NCBI RefSeq assembly: GCF_011075055.1
Contig: NC_058147.1
Span: forward strand, 7,626,001 to 7,690,000
Reading direction: 5' to 3'
From: Mangifera indica
Lineage: Eukaryota > Streptophyta > Magnoliopsida > Sapindales > Anacardiaceae
DNA: 64,000 bases
The notes under the pieces are model-generated. The model did no database searches and was not told the origin of the DNA. It was given only the letters and a program-made list of their open reading frames with translations. The number at the start of each line of letters is the position of its first letter. Position 1 is the first letter of the stretch. Positions 1-12,884 of the stretch are shown piece after piece. Both the position numbers and the translations under genes were made by a program.

Positions 1-3000
1 TAAGACTGGAAATGAGAGTCAAAAGACCACTGTTTTGTTGAATTTGGAATAAAGAAGGGAATTGGGTGAATTAGATTCCGTCATACTTTGGTTTATGTGA
101 GAAAATGAGTAAGAATGGAATATTACATTGTTTTTTTCTTTTTTTTTTTGAGTGATTTATGCCTAGCCCAAGATGTGATACGAAGTAGTTTAGTTTCAAA
201 AATTGATTTAGCTCAATTTAGTTCAGTTCAAATTTGTTTGATTCAAATTTAAATAGAATTCAAGTTAAAAAATTTGACTCATTTTTTAATTTAAACTGAA
301 TTCGAACTAAGATATGTTTAGCTCAATTTGACTCGAATTGGGACTTAAATCAATAGTTCAAACTATAGCTCAATTCAATTCGAATTCATAGCTTGAATCA
401 GCTTGAATTTGTGGCTCGAGTCAACTCAAATAAGAAATTTCAAATATTATTTAAGTAAAATGACATTGTTTTATCAATGAACTATAAACTTAAGCTACGA
501 ATTTTAATCATATATTTGAACCGTTAATTCGAATCAAATCAAACTACAAATTTAAATTATTAATTTGAATTATAAAATTGAGTCAAACTCGAACTGAATC
601 AAGCTAAGCTATTTTTTATCCTAATCAAACTCAAATCAGACTTAATTTTAGCTTGATAAACTCGAACTGAATTATTTTTTATTCAAGCCAAAGGATGATG
701 AATCCATATTGATACTTGTAAATTTTATAATTTAGTTATTTTATTTTTCTATCATATAACAACGGTTTTCCTTTGTCATAAGTGATAACTTTTTAATAAA
801 ATTTGAGAGGTAATATCTCTGTTTGGCTTGTTTTGAAAATGATTATAAATAATAAATTATTAAGTTGAATATTTTAAAAAATTAAAAAAGTTGCACGACG
901 AGTTAACTTGTTAAGAACCAGCAAAGGGCATGACCCAGGGCCCAAGCCCTAGAATCCTAAAGGGATAGTCTGGCCAGCCAATTAGTAGGCTTTGGCATAA
1001 ACCAACCCCTAAGCACGATGAGCCAATGAGACTTGACTGGACACAACTCATTGTCATCTCTACCCTTAGTTATAAAGGAAATATCACATTAAATTCTTGA
1101 AGTTTATTTTCCATTAAAATATTGTGGTGGTGACAATTATTGGGTGTTTATCTTTCTTCATTCTGTCAATGTGAGCTGAAGACGAAGACGTCATGGCTAA
1201 AGGACTCGACTCATGACCTAGTTGTATCTTCGTCTCACGAATCAGCATGTCTTCATGCAATTTTGTCATCGTGCATCTTCATTGGCCCATCTCCATAAAT
1301 GGGTTGATGCTTCAGTTCGTATCAAACTCTGTCTTTGTGCATGACATATTTGTCTTCGGCGTAGAGTTTTAGTTCATCTTCGGCTTAAGGTTTCATTGGG
1401 CTCAAGTTGATGCTTCAATTTGTGCAATTTCAACCATGGGGGATTTTAGTCAGAGTAAGAGAGTGTCAAAAGGGAGAGAGACTAGATGAAGAAAGTAATC
1501 TGTCAACAGGATTCCAATCGTAAAAAAATGTAAAAAAGAAAAATTAAATCATAAGAAGGAAGATGTAACTTTTCAAAAATTAAATTGAAGAGAAATTATG
1601 AGTTTTTAAAAATTAAAGCGAAAAAATTAGATTATTATTTTTATTTTATTGATTAAATGATAATTATAATTTAATAATAATTTTAAATTTTTTAAATTAA
1701 TAAATAAATATTAAATAAAATTTTCAAAATTTAACAGACGAGAGTTTGATTATAAAATAAACTTTGGGTGGGAATAAATTTTTTGGCCATTGTGAAAAAT
1801 AAAAGCCACGATGTATCACGTTGTATTATAGATGCAACTCCATGATGTAATCAGACTAAGACCACCAAGGCAAAGTTATGATGGAACCGGACTAGACCAA
1901 CAAGGCAAGAGATCCAGAGATTTAAGATATAAATATAAACAATAAAATTAAGTATATTTTTAAAGGGTATTAAATTAGGAATAATAATAATAATAATAAT
2001 ATATAACTATATAATTAAGTAATTTTAAATTAAAAATATAATAATACACTTTCGCACAATAACATATTATAATTGATATTTATGATTAGCTTAAATTTAT
2101 GCTACTAAAGAATTAAAGTCGATCTCTAATCTATGTACCGATTACATAATCTCATAAATTAATTTTAGTTCATGACTTCTCTCAACGAAATATCCTCTTA
2201 GATAATCCATAATCAGTTTAAGAACAAGTTCTATTTTACCTTCGCACTTAGTTTTTCTTATTCTTCTATTATTCAAGGTATTTGAAAACTCTATTTACTT
2301 TCAACATAAAATGATAAATCATCATATTATATACATAAACTATTGACCATGTGCTTAGTCTATTATTATATAATAACACTATATATATACATCTTTCGTA
2401 CATAGATAATATGTCATCATGTGATTTGATGATTTTAAATAAAAGATAAAATAATACTCAATTACATGATGTCACATTATCTGTGCATCCAAACACAAGT
2501 TAATAAACATGGAATCAATCAAGATAAAAAATAGTCAAGTGAATAGTCAAAATGAATTGTTTTTAACAAACAATATTATTACTAAACAAATTGCTTTTAT
2601 AGTATGAGTCCAATACATTTTCATTACTAAAAAATGTATGATTGCCCTTACTCGAGTTTACGTTTGGGTAGCTAAGAGAAGCTAGCCCTTGTTAGATATA
2701 TGTCACATGACAATCTTATCATAAATAAATTGTTTTGACTCTTTTTTTTTCAAACTTGATTGCGGGCGAATGAATTTTGACTATCACTTTATAATCCCGT
2801 CTTCAAGCATGTATGTTTCTCATATGCATAATTCTAAAGTTTTTATATGATACCCAAGGTGCAAATGTTTGCTTAACCTACAATCAATATAAATGAATGC
2901 AAAGAGGATATAAAGATATATTAATAAAGGATTGACCATAAATGTTATTTTTGTACATATAATACGTTAGTATTAGGACACTAAGAATAACAGTACATAC

Positions 3001-3360
3001 ATATGCTTTTGTATACTAAAAATATTTGGATACTATTTAGTTTTTTTTTTCAATAAAATTATGTGTTAACACTTTTAAGTATACAATTGAATATACAGTT
3101 GATATGTCATTATATAATTGAGTAATTTTGAATTAAAGATAAAATAACACTTAATCAGAAGATATATTAGCTAGATACTAAAAATGTATATATATATTAT
3201 TGCTATTTTTTTTTATTGTATTACATATTTTGAAATTTATTTTTAGAATTGCAAATCAAATAAGTATATGAGCACAACACTTATGAGAATGGGAAACAAT
3301 AGGATGAGTCCAACCATTTATGTTTATATATTGTAAAACAATGAAAATAAAACAAACTAA
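1..3360. other. AT-rich intergenic DNA, no gene recognised
   Basis: No open frame here resembles a known protein. Positions about 180-690 are a degenerate repeat rich in alternating 'attcaa / ttgaa / ctcgaa' words, the same style as repeats near 21.5, 31.4, 42.7, 43.2, 46.1 and 55.2 kb. Positions about 900-1450 are less AT-rich and contain 'ttataaagg' followed by T-rich sequence, which could be an old retroelement LTR, but I could not find ends or a target duplication. The rest, about 1500-3360, is AT-rich with short runs (for example (ATA)n near 1980) and shows nothing further. Confidence 0.6.
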
Positions 3361-3361
3361 C

Positions 3362-4457
3362 GGTGGGTTTGGTTTGAATAATGTTTTATTACTAAAAATT
3401 AAAGATTAACTTAAAAATATATTACTTTGAATATTACTGAGTATTATTGTATTTGATAAAAATTGATATGTATAAATAATTATTGTGCTTGGTTTGAGTT
3501 AATATAAAAATAATAAGATATTATTTTACTTAAATGTCATTGAGTACAATTATTCTAAAATACTTTTTGTATTACTTATTTTATTAATTTTAAAAAATAA
3601 AAAATAAAAAGATCGTCTTACTCAAAACCCTAATTATGAAATCCCTTCTCTTCCACTTCGCACCTTGGAACGCACCATGTTCTTATTCTTATAGAGAGAA
3701 AGGTGTTTTCACATCTTCTTAACCTAAAATGGTTGAGGAGAGAAAATGTTCTTTTTTTTTAAGGGTACTTTTGGGAACTGATCCAGTGTAGACAAGGCAC
3801 AAAGGATTATAGCATGTGGCTATGAATCACAATGTTGCGGGTTCGAATCCCTCATCACGTACAACTTGCCAAAAAAGAAAGGACCTTCCCTTTTGGGGTA
3901 GGAAAATCATGATTGGGATAACAAACCCAAAGCTATGGAACTTGGGTGTAGGTTTTTTGTTAAAATAGAGTAGTGTTACTTTTTTTTTTTAATTATAGTA
4001 TGTCTAGCCCAATTGGCATATTTTTTTTTTGTTTTACACTGCATAACCCTTTCTCAGCCGAGCTTGGGCAGAATAGCAAAGCAAGTATTAGTAGCATAGC
4101 AAAAATTTGTTCCTTATCATTAATATGTTTGCTTGTGGTAATTGTGGCCTCTCGAGATAATCGATGCTGCATCTTTAATACACTAGCTAATACTAGTACA
4201 TATGAGAATTCTTAATTGACTAATTATAAATAGACTCATGACTATGGAACAAAAAATTATCGTGGATTTACATTGAGATATAGGCAGTGATAAAGTTATT
4301 TTTATTCTAAAAAATTAATAAGTAAAAATATAACACATTACCATTAATAATAAAAGATTATCATAATTTTTTATTATTTATAAATTAAACAAATTAATGT
4401 AAATAATAAAAACAGATTATCAAACTAATATTTTAATACTATTAACCAAACCCAACC
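3362..4457. mobile_element. Segment bounded by terminal inverted repeats (old DNA transposon, probable)
   Basis: The left end reads GGTGGGTTTGGTTTGAATAA from 3362. The reverse complement of the right end (to 4457) reads GGTTGGGTTTGGTTAATAGT, so the two ends form imperfect inverted repeats of roughly 30 bp. The interior is AT-rich, non-coding, and contains the tRNA-like sequence at about 3786-3860. A related AT-rich stretch ('ttattctaaaata' preceded by 'attattttactta') recurs near 47.1 kb, suggesting a dispersed family. I could not identify a clean target-site duplication, so the boundaries and superfamily are uncertain. Confidence 0.4.
3786..3860 (+). other. tRNA-like sequence (tRNA-His-like arm, possibly a SINE head)
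   Basis: A plausible anticodon arm is visible: stem TGTGG / TCACA around the loop CTATGAA, with U at the position before an AUG anticodon. Five variable bases follow, then a T-arm GCGGG-TTCGAAT-CCCTC containing the RNA polymerase III B box GGTTCGAATCC. The anticodon and T-arm half resembles plastid/mitochondrial tRNA-His(GUG) as I remember it. The 5' half gives no good cloverleaf, the T stem has a mismatch, and the acceptor stem does not close. I therefore read it as a degenerate tRNA copy or a SINE head, not a working tRNA. A T-rich tract follows about 110 bp downstream. Confidence 0.35.
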
Positions 4458-5290
4458 TTAAAAGTACTTATACATTAAGGGGAAATGAATATATGAAGTT
4501 TAAAAAATTTGAAAATGTTTTCCTAATTTTTATTTTTGGTTTGTTAAAAGCATGAAAATAATTTTTACAAATCTAAAATTGCCACTAGGTCAAGGCCCAG
4601 GGTTGCATGAGCCCCAATTTGTAAAATTTTTAGCAGAACATATTTTTATGTTTGAAAAACAATATTTTTCTTCCCACTATTAAAAAGGTAATTTCATTAG
4701 TTTATAGAATTTATGTCTAAGTGTTAATATCAAACAAATTTCATTTCATTCACTAAATTAAAAATTGATCACTAAAATCCCTAATAAAAAATAAAATCAT
4801 AACTTACTCTATTTCATATGATTAAAATAATATTTTTAAATACAACTTTGACAGAGTGATTTGATCATAATCATATTTTAAATGGTATAATTTAGTTAAA
4901 ATCGCATTTAAAATAATGTGATTACCATTTTAGGTGTAATTTTGCTAGAATCATTTAGTACGACTAACCATATTACACTAAGATAGTGTGATTCATACCG
5001 AATTATACTATCTCAAGTGTAATTTTAACATAATTGTACCATGTCAAATGTGATCTAACTAAATTGCACCATCCCAAGTGCTATTTCAACTAACTCATAC
5101 TATCCCAAGTACAATTAGGACATGTTTGTGTTCGATTAGTTAATTGATGGCAAATGATTTTTATTTTACCTTTTTATAATTTTTAACCTATGAATTAATA
5201 TAAATGAGGGGTGAACATATATTTTATAAATTTTTGGAGCCTAAAATTATTTTGCCTCAGTAAATATTATAAATCTAGCATAAAATATGA
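4458..5290. other. AT-rich intergenic DNA
   Basis: No gene is recognised. Between about 4830 and 5110 there is a short local repetition of phrases like 'tgtaattttaactaaattgcacc(a)tcccaagtg', i.e. several degenerate copies of a 35-40 bp unit built on 'accatcccaagtgtaatt'. Nothing coding is seen. Confidence 0.5.
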
Positions 5291-6218
5291 TTGTCTTTTG
5301 GCCAAACGACTATTTCCCACCCAAGGTTTGATGTTTTCTCAAGTTTCCACCCTTTAACTATAGAAATATCAAACACTCACCCATGACCGGTTAGATTTAA
5401 CAAAACCCTAACGGTAGTAAGGGTAAAAATGTCATTTTTGTTATAATATTAAAAATAAACTAAAATAGAATCTAATTTTGCCCCCCTAAACTTTAAAAAC
5501 TAAAATTTTTCCCCAGCCTAAGTTTTAAAAAATGGTAGTTTCACCCTAGGGTTTGGTTTTGAAATCTCCGACGACCGTTCCGGCTCCATTGTCGATGGCC
5601 TTTCCCTCCCGAAGCAGTCTCTCCTTCCGACGAATGTTTTCCTCCTATTTGGAGGCTCGATCGGCTTCGTCTTCACCTTGAGAGACGAAGAACTTCGTCG
5701 GGGAAGACGAAGAACTGGCGAAGACGAAGCCGTCGTCTTCGTCTGGGAAGACGGTCATCTTCCCATAGGTCTTCTTCTGAGAAGACGATCATCTTCCCAG
5801 ACGAAGAAGACGGCTTCGTCTTCGTCTGGGGAGATGAAGAACTTCGTCTTCCCCGACAAAGTTCTTCGTCTCCTAAGACATCTTCGACATCGATCGAGCC
5901 TCCAAATGGGAGGAAAACATTCATCGGAAGGAGAGGTTACTTCGGGAGGGAGAGGTCATCAATAATGAAGCCGGAACGGTCGTCGGAGATTTTAAAACCA
6001 AACCCTAGGGTGAAACTGCCATTTTTTAAAACTTAGGCTGAGGAAAAATTTTAGTTTTTAAAGTTTAAGGGGGTAAAAGAGATAAAATTTTCAAGCGTTA
6101 GAGTTTTGTTAAATCTAACAAGCCATGGGTGGGTATTTGATGTTTCTATAGTTAAAGGGGAAACATTTGAGAAAATATCAAACCTTGGGTTGGAAATAGC
6201 CGTTTGGCCTTGTCTTTT
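5291..6218. mobile_element. Mutator-like fold-back element (MULE-MITE) with perfect 9-bp TSD
   Basis: The element spans 5300-6209 (910 bp). It is flanked on both sides by the identical 9-mer ttgtctttt (5291-5299 and 6210-6218), the 9-bp target duplication typical of the Mutator superfamily. It starts GGCCAAACGACTATTTCC and ends with the complementary sequence. The two arms (about 5300-5660 and 5870-6209) are long imperfect inverted repeats. The centre is a GAAGAC/GTCTTC-rich low-complexity region that also folds back on itself. It encodes no transposase; open frames across the centre are repeat artefacts. It lies immediately upstream of the RPL3 core promoter. Confidence 0.88.
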
Positions 6219-6386
6219 TAGTGAATGGGACGTGTTGATAGATTTCACTAACGTAACTACACGATGGGTGGAAAAAGGGTGAACAGTAATTAGGCAAACA
6301 TTAGATGGGGAATTGTTATTAGGAAATTAAATGATGGAGCACTGATAGTTTAAGAAACTATTGGGGCATATTGGAAATTCTGTTAC

Positions 6387-6411
6387 TATATAAACAACAT
6401 CAACTAGGGTT
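6387..6411 (+). promoter_or_regulatory. RPL3 core promoter: TATA box and telo-box-like element
   Basis: TATATAAA at 6387-6394 lies about 70 bp upstream of a good 5' splice site (near 6461) that would start a 5'UTR intron. TAGGGTT at 6405-6411 is a telo-box-like motif, commonly found near transcription starts of plant ribosomal protein genes. The position fits a start near 6415-6425. Confidence 0.6.
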
Positions 6412-6862
6412 GAAGCCTCTCGCCAGTTTGAGCACGAGGAAGCAGTAGCCGCAGCTCAGGTTTCCTCCTCTCCCATCCCTCTGTTTACTTTAATAGATCA
6501 ACTGCGTGCGTGTGTTTGGTTTCCGAGAAAATGAACGAATACAATGGAAAATTTGATTTGAATCTCATTTTGTCATGTCGTTTAGGATTTTCTTACAGTG
6601 TCTAAATAATGAATCTCTTTTCAGACTGATTATGTTTTGTTCTCTTTCTCTGCAACCTAATGTGCTATCATTTTTATCACCTATGTAAGTGATCTGCCGA
6701 TTTCGTTTATGATTTATATCTCATTAAACATTAGAAATCAGTTATATTCAAATGTTGTTTTTTTATTACTAGATGTAGATTTTGTTTTACTAGTTTTGGG
6801 TTCTAACAGAATTCTCTCACTACAGAAATGAAAGGTCGTAGGATTTTTTTTATTTGAGTTGA

Positions 6863-9020
<2,158 letters not shown>

Positions 9021-10702
9021 TTACACAAAGAAGTGCAGAATTTTGGGTTGTCATAGTAAATTTTGTGCTTTTAAGTTCCTTCGCAATTTACATTGTCTCT
9101 TAAAAGACGATTTTCTGATTTTTGATTTATTTAGGTCCTTTTTTCTAGAGATGAGAAGGATTTGGAACAAAGGTGGTCATGTTTTTTTTCAATTGAGAAT
9201 TTTAAAATTTGAATTTACTACCTTATTTTATTGTTCTCCATATTTGAGCGGTATATTTAACAAAATTGTTAATTTTGTGATAGAAATGCTAATTCGGTGA
9301 GCAGTTTTTGTAAGGAAACTTTTTTTTTTCTATATTTGGTGTATATTCAAAGTGAATATGTATAATTTTATTATTAAAAAGTGTAATATATTAATAGGCC
9401 ACTGAGTGGTATTAATTGTCGTTCAATCTGGATGGACTTCGGCAATGGTTGATTGTTGATGGTGTCAATGGTCGACATAGTAGGCTCAAATCACCATCCA
9501 AGTGTTATGAAAATGGAAACGACATTTTGACAACACATCAATTATAACCGAAAAAAAACGAAAACAAGAATGTCTAATGGATATACGCTTACATCATCCC
9601 ATAGCCATTGGCCTGAAGTTAATATTGGCATCCAGAAGGGCCTTTGTCCTAGGGGCCAAAAGAACAGTGCCACACATATTGTCCTTTGTAACATCCTTAT
9701 ACCGATTGAAGAATGTTGTATAGTTCCGTTGGATCATGCTCATCTAACTCAAGCATGGTAATATTACACTTCCTCCATGACTTGATTGGGTTCGTATAAG
9801 AGTTTAGTTGAAACCATTTTTCCTTTAATAAACAATTGCATATCTTTTGTGGAAAGACACTAGTAATATATACGATATTCAAAATTTTCATATCAACCCC
9901 ATATTGCAAGAGTCATCTTGAACTAGTATATCGATGATTACATCAATATTGATATCTTATTAGAAATATAATAGAAATTAAATTATCATATAAAACATTA
10001 ACAAAATTAGCTAAAACTATAGATTCGCAAATGTAGTAAAATATTAAATGAATTTGTATTTTACCTCTTAGGGGTTCTTTCTATGTTAGTGACTTGCTAT
10101 TATCTCTTATAATGATGCAACAACAAATTCTACCGCCCCATCTAATGGTCAATTTATTATAGGACCCTTAACCATCTATGTTTGTGTTGACAAAATCTTG
10201 AACATCATTTCACTTACACTATAAAAGATGTCATTGGAAATTAGGTCAAACTCACATGGATCTAGATTGGGATTGAGCATGAAACAACAATTATTGATTG
10301 TGTCATGGCCATCTACAAAGACATTGTCATTTAGAATGTCATTTGAAGTGAATGTATGGATTAAACTAACACCTTATCCGATATTAGACAATCACTAATG
10401 ACTGGTGTTAACTTTTACGACGCTAAGGTGTTTTATGACAGGTCGATACTAATCTGCTTCATTCTTTAACAAAATTGTTTTAACATCTTTCTATTATGTC
10501 CAAAATAAACTCAATAAAAAAAAATTAAAAATTTTAGTATGACCATTAAAATGTACTTACAACCTTGTTGTTGCATATCCTAGGGACACCTTCCTAATTA
10601 GGGATATTATTGGTCCTCCAAGCATGGACCTTCCCCTATCCAACCAGCTCCTCCCAAAGTGAATAGGTTTGAGGTAATCCTTTTTCCATAGTAGGTGTTG
10701 TC
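9021..10702. other. RPL3 3'UTR followed by intergenic DNA without a recognisable gene
   Basis: The first 250-300 bases after the L3 stop are T-rich and probably hold the 3'UTR and poly(A) region. From about 9400 to 10700 there are several 60-70 codon open frames on both strands, but none resembles a protein I recognise. The base composition is a little less AT-rich than the deep intergenic DNA, so this may be a decayed transposon or gene, but I cannot identify it. Confidence 0.5.
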
Positions 10703-11191
10703 TAGGGATGACAATTTGAGTCTAATTTTAGGGGCCTTGATCTTCTCCAACCCTAACGAGAAAGAAATTCTCTAATAGAAATGGGAAAGGGACAAGGATG
10801 GAGATAAAAAAAATCTCTGTAATCGGGGATGGGGATACATGTGTTCCCTCCCCGCTCCTACCCCCTTCTTTTTATATTAATATATTTATTTAAAATACTA
10901 ATATATTTTTTATAGTTTTAAATTATTTATGTTTTTCAAATTTATTTAAATTTTTGTTGTATATATTAAAGTAGTTAATATATATTTGTGATTAAAAAGT
11001 AAAAAAAATATTTTTTTTTTGCGAGTATAGAGAGGGGTTTTTCCCTGCGGGGATAGAGAGGAGATGAAGAGGAGATTTTTCTTTGCGAGGAGTGGACAGG
11101 GAATCATTTTTATCCCTGTAGCGAGAACAGGTCGGGGACGGGGATTAAAATCCCCTCCCCACCCCTCCCCGTTGCCATCCCTAGTACTGTC
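10695..11191. mobile_element. hAT-like MITE with near-perfect 8-bp TSD
   Basis: The element spans 10703-11183 (481 bp). It begins TAGGGATGACAA and ends TTGCCATCCCTA, giving inverted termini TAGGGATGRCAA. The flanking 8-mers are gtgttgtc (10695-10702) and gtactgtc (11184-11191), identical at 6 of 8 positions, the 8-bp size expected for hAT insertions. Both subterminal regions are rich in 'ggggatgggga / tccccgtcccc' words and the middle is AT-rich. It carries no coding capacity. Confidence 0.72.
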
Positions 11192-12190
11192 TCCTTCACC
11201 CCATGCCTAGGCCCATGGCTCTTTCCTTCAACTCCTCTAACCTGTGGTAAGCCTTGTACCCACATGGCTGATTGTTGCCAACATTTATTCACAGGGCATA
11301 AGCATTTTATCATGCTTAAGATTTAGTGTTAACTTAAATGTCAGTGTAGACAGTGAACGCACCAACACACACTCTTACCGGTCCTTTATTAATGTTTTAA
11401 TGCTCATAAGAACTCCATTATTGGACCCATATTTGTCTTCTTACCCTATTTATGGTTTGAGCAACTCCATTCTAACCCAATTACAATTAGAAAACCACCG
11501 CCATGAATATTCCAAAAGCAAAAACACTATTATTGAATCAAAAGGATGATTAAACTATAAACCTTATAAGCTTATAAAAATAAACTCCCGTTCTAAAATT
11601 TATGACGTGTTATTGAGTTAGATGATGTAATTAGCATATAATATCATTTTACCCCCTTATGATTACACCAAAAATTTAAATTACAAAGGAAAAAGTATTA
11701 AAGCTAAAATTTCTGACCTGTTCATATGGTATCCGAGATATTATTTTATTGAAGATTAGTTTTATATATAGTTATATTATGATTTATGTCACTGATTTTA
11801 TCCTACTTTAAACTCATTAAGATAATGACTTTAATTATCGATTATTTTATATGAAAATATCCTAATCTGACGTTAATGTACCCTTAACTATATTACACAA
11901 ACTTCATGGTTGAAGTATCCAAAAAATAACAATATATCTATGAAACCAATAATCATATACACTTAACTCTTGAATACGCTGATTAACTGTGTCTTCCTAA
12001 ACATCTGTCACGCTAACTAACCTTGAGCCGCAACAAAAGCTCCCTTGTCATCTCGGTAAAACTAGGAGCCCATTAAAGGCCATTGGCTTTAGATCAGCAA
12101 CAGCAAAAGTTACCAAGCCACGGCCTTTTAACTAACACCGTTACGGTGCCAGTAACGTAGTAAAACCCAAAAGTTAAAAAAATATGTTGA
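11192..12190. other. Intergenic DNA upstream of the PTB gene
   Basis: No gene recognised. The segment just after the MITE (about 11190-11550) has short open frames without recognisable similarity. From 11550 on the sequence is AT-rich, and about 12000-12190 becomes more balanced in composition as the PTB promoter is approached. Confidence 0.5.
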
Positions 12191-12241
12191 TAAAATGGGT
12201 CCGGCAAGATGGGCATGGGCCCCGCCCAATAACATAACTCG

Positions 12242-12248
12242 TATAAAA
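12242..12248 (+). promoter_or_regulatory. TATA box of the PTB gene
   Basis: TATAAAA at 12242-12248 lies in a less AT-rich promoter region, followed by a CT-rich leader (about 12300-12440). A likely 5'UTR intron runs from a donor near 12446 to the acceptor at 12867, 17 bases before the start codon. Confidence 0.5.
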
Positions 12249-12884
12249 GTCAATGCTTTTAGGGCGAGAGGCAGAAAACAGATAGGGCAACGCAATCAGT
12301 CTACTATTTCAGGCTCCCTCTTCTTCTTCTTCTCGACTCGACACATCACAACTGAACATGCGAAGCAATCTGTCTACACTTTAACTGCTGAGTCATCTTC
12401 TTTCTCTCTTTCTCTTTCCTCTTTCTGTCACTTTCTCTCAGGCAAGGTCTTTTTTATTCTCTTTCTCCTCGATTTCGCGATTTTTCTCTGTTTGTTTGAA
12501 AGGAATAACAAAAGTCAGAACGACGACGTTTTATCTGTAGTTGCTAATTTGTTTAGATGCGAAGCCTTAGGCCGTTTTGTTACCTGAATCAATCTACGTT
12601 TCTAGTAACTCGAAATGTCTCTAGCGACGTCATGTTGTTAACATTAACTAATGTGATTATGAGTTATGTGAATTTGGCGCTATAGAGATTGTTCGTTTGT
12701 TGGAACTTATCTGAGTGGAAAGTTTTATTTTTATGTATTTTTGTTTAGTTTGGGTTGTTAAGTAGGTACTTAATGCGCATTGGTAGTGTTCAATAATTGG
12801 TAACTACATGTTGAAAATTAATGCTGCGTTAGAAGCTGAAATGTTTCTGTGGTTGGCCTTGTTACAGGGTGATTTTCAATTTCA

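Noticed and set aside
3973..4215. 80-codon frame with a hydrophobic stretch
   Set aside because: Lies within an inverted-repeat-bounded segment, is T-rich and has no similarity or promoter context.
5673..5965. Overlapping open frames on both strands rich in Arg/Asp/Glu/Ser
   Set aside because: They lie in the GAAGAC-rich self-complementary centre of the fold-back element; low complexity, no homology.
9570..9909. Overlapping frames on both strands in the RPL3-PTB gap
   Set aside because: No domain recognised on either strand; interrupted by stops just outside; could be a decayed element but unsupported.
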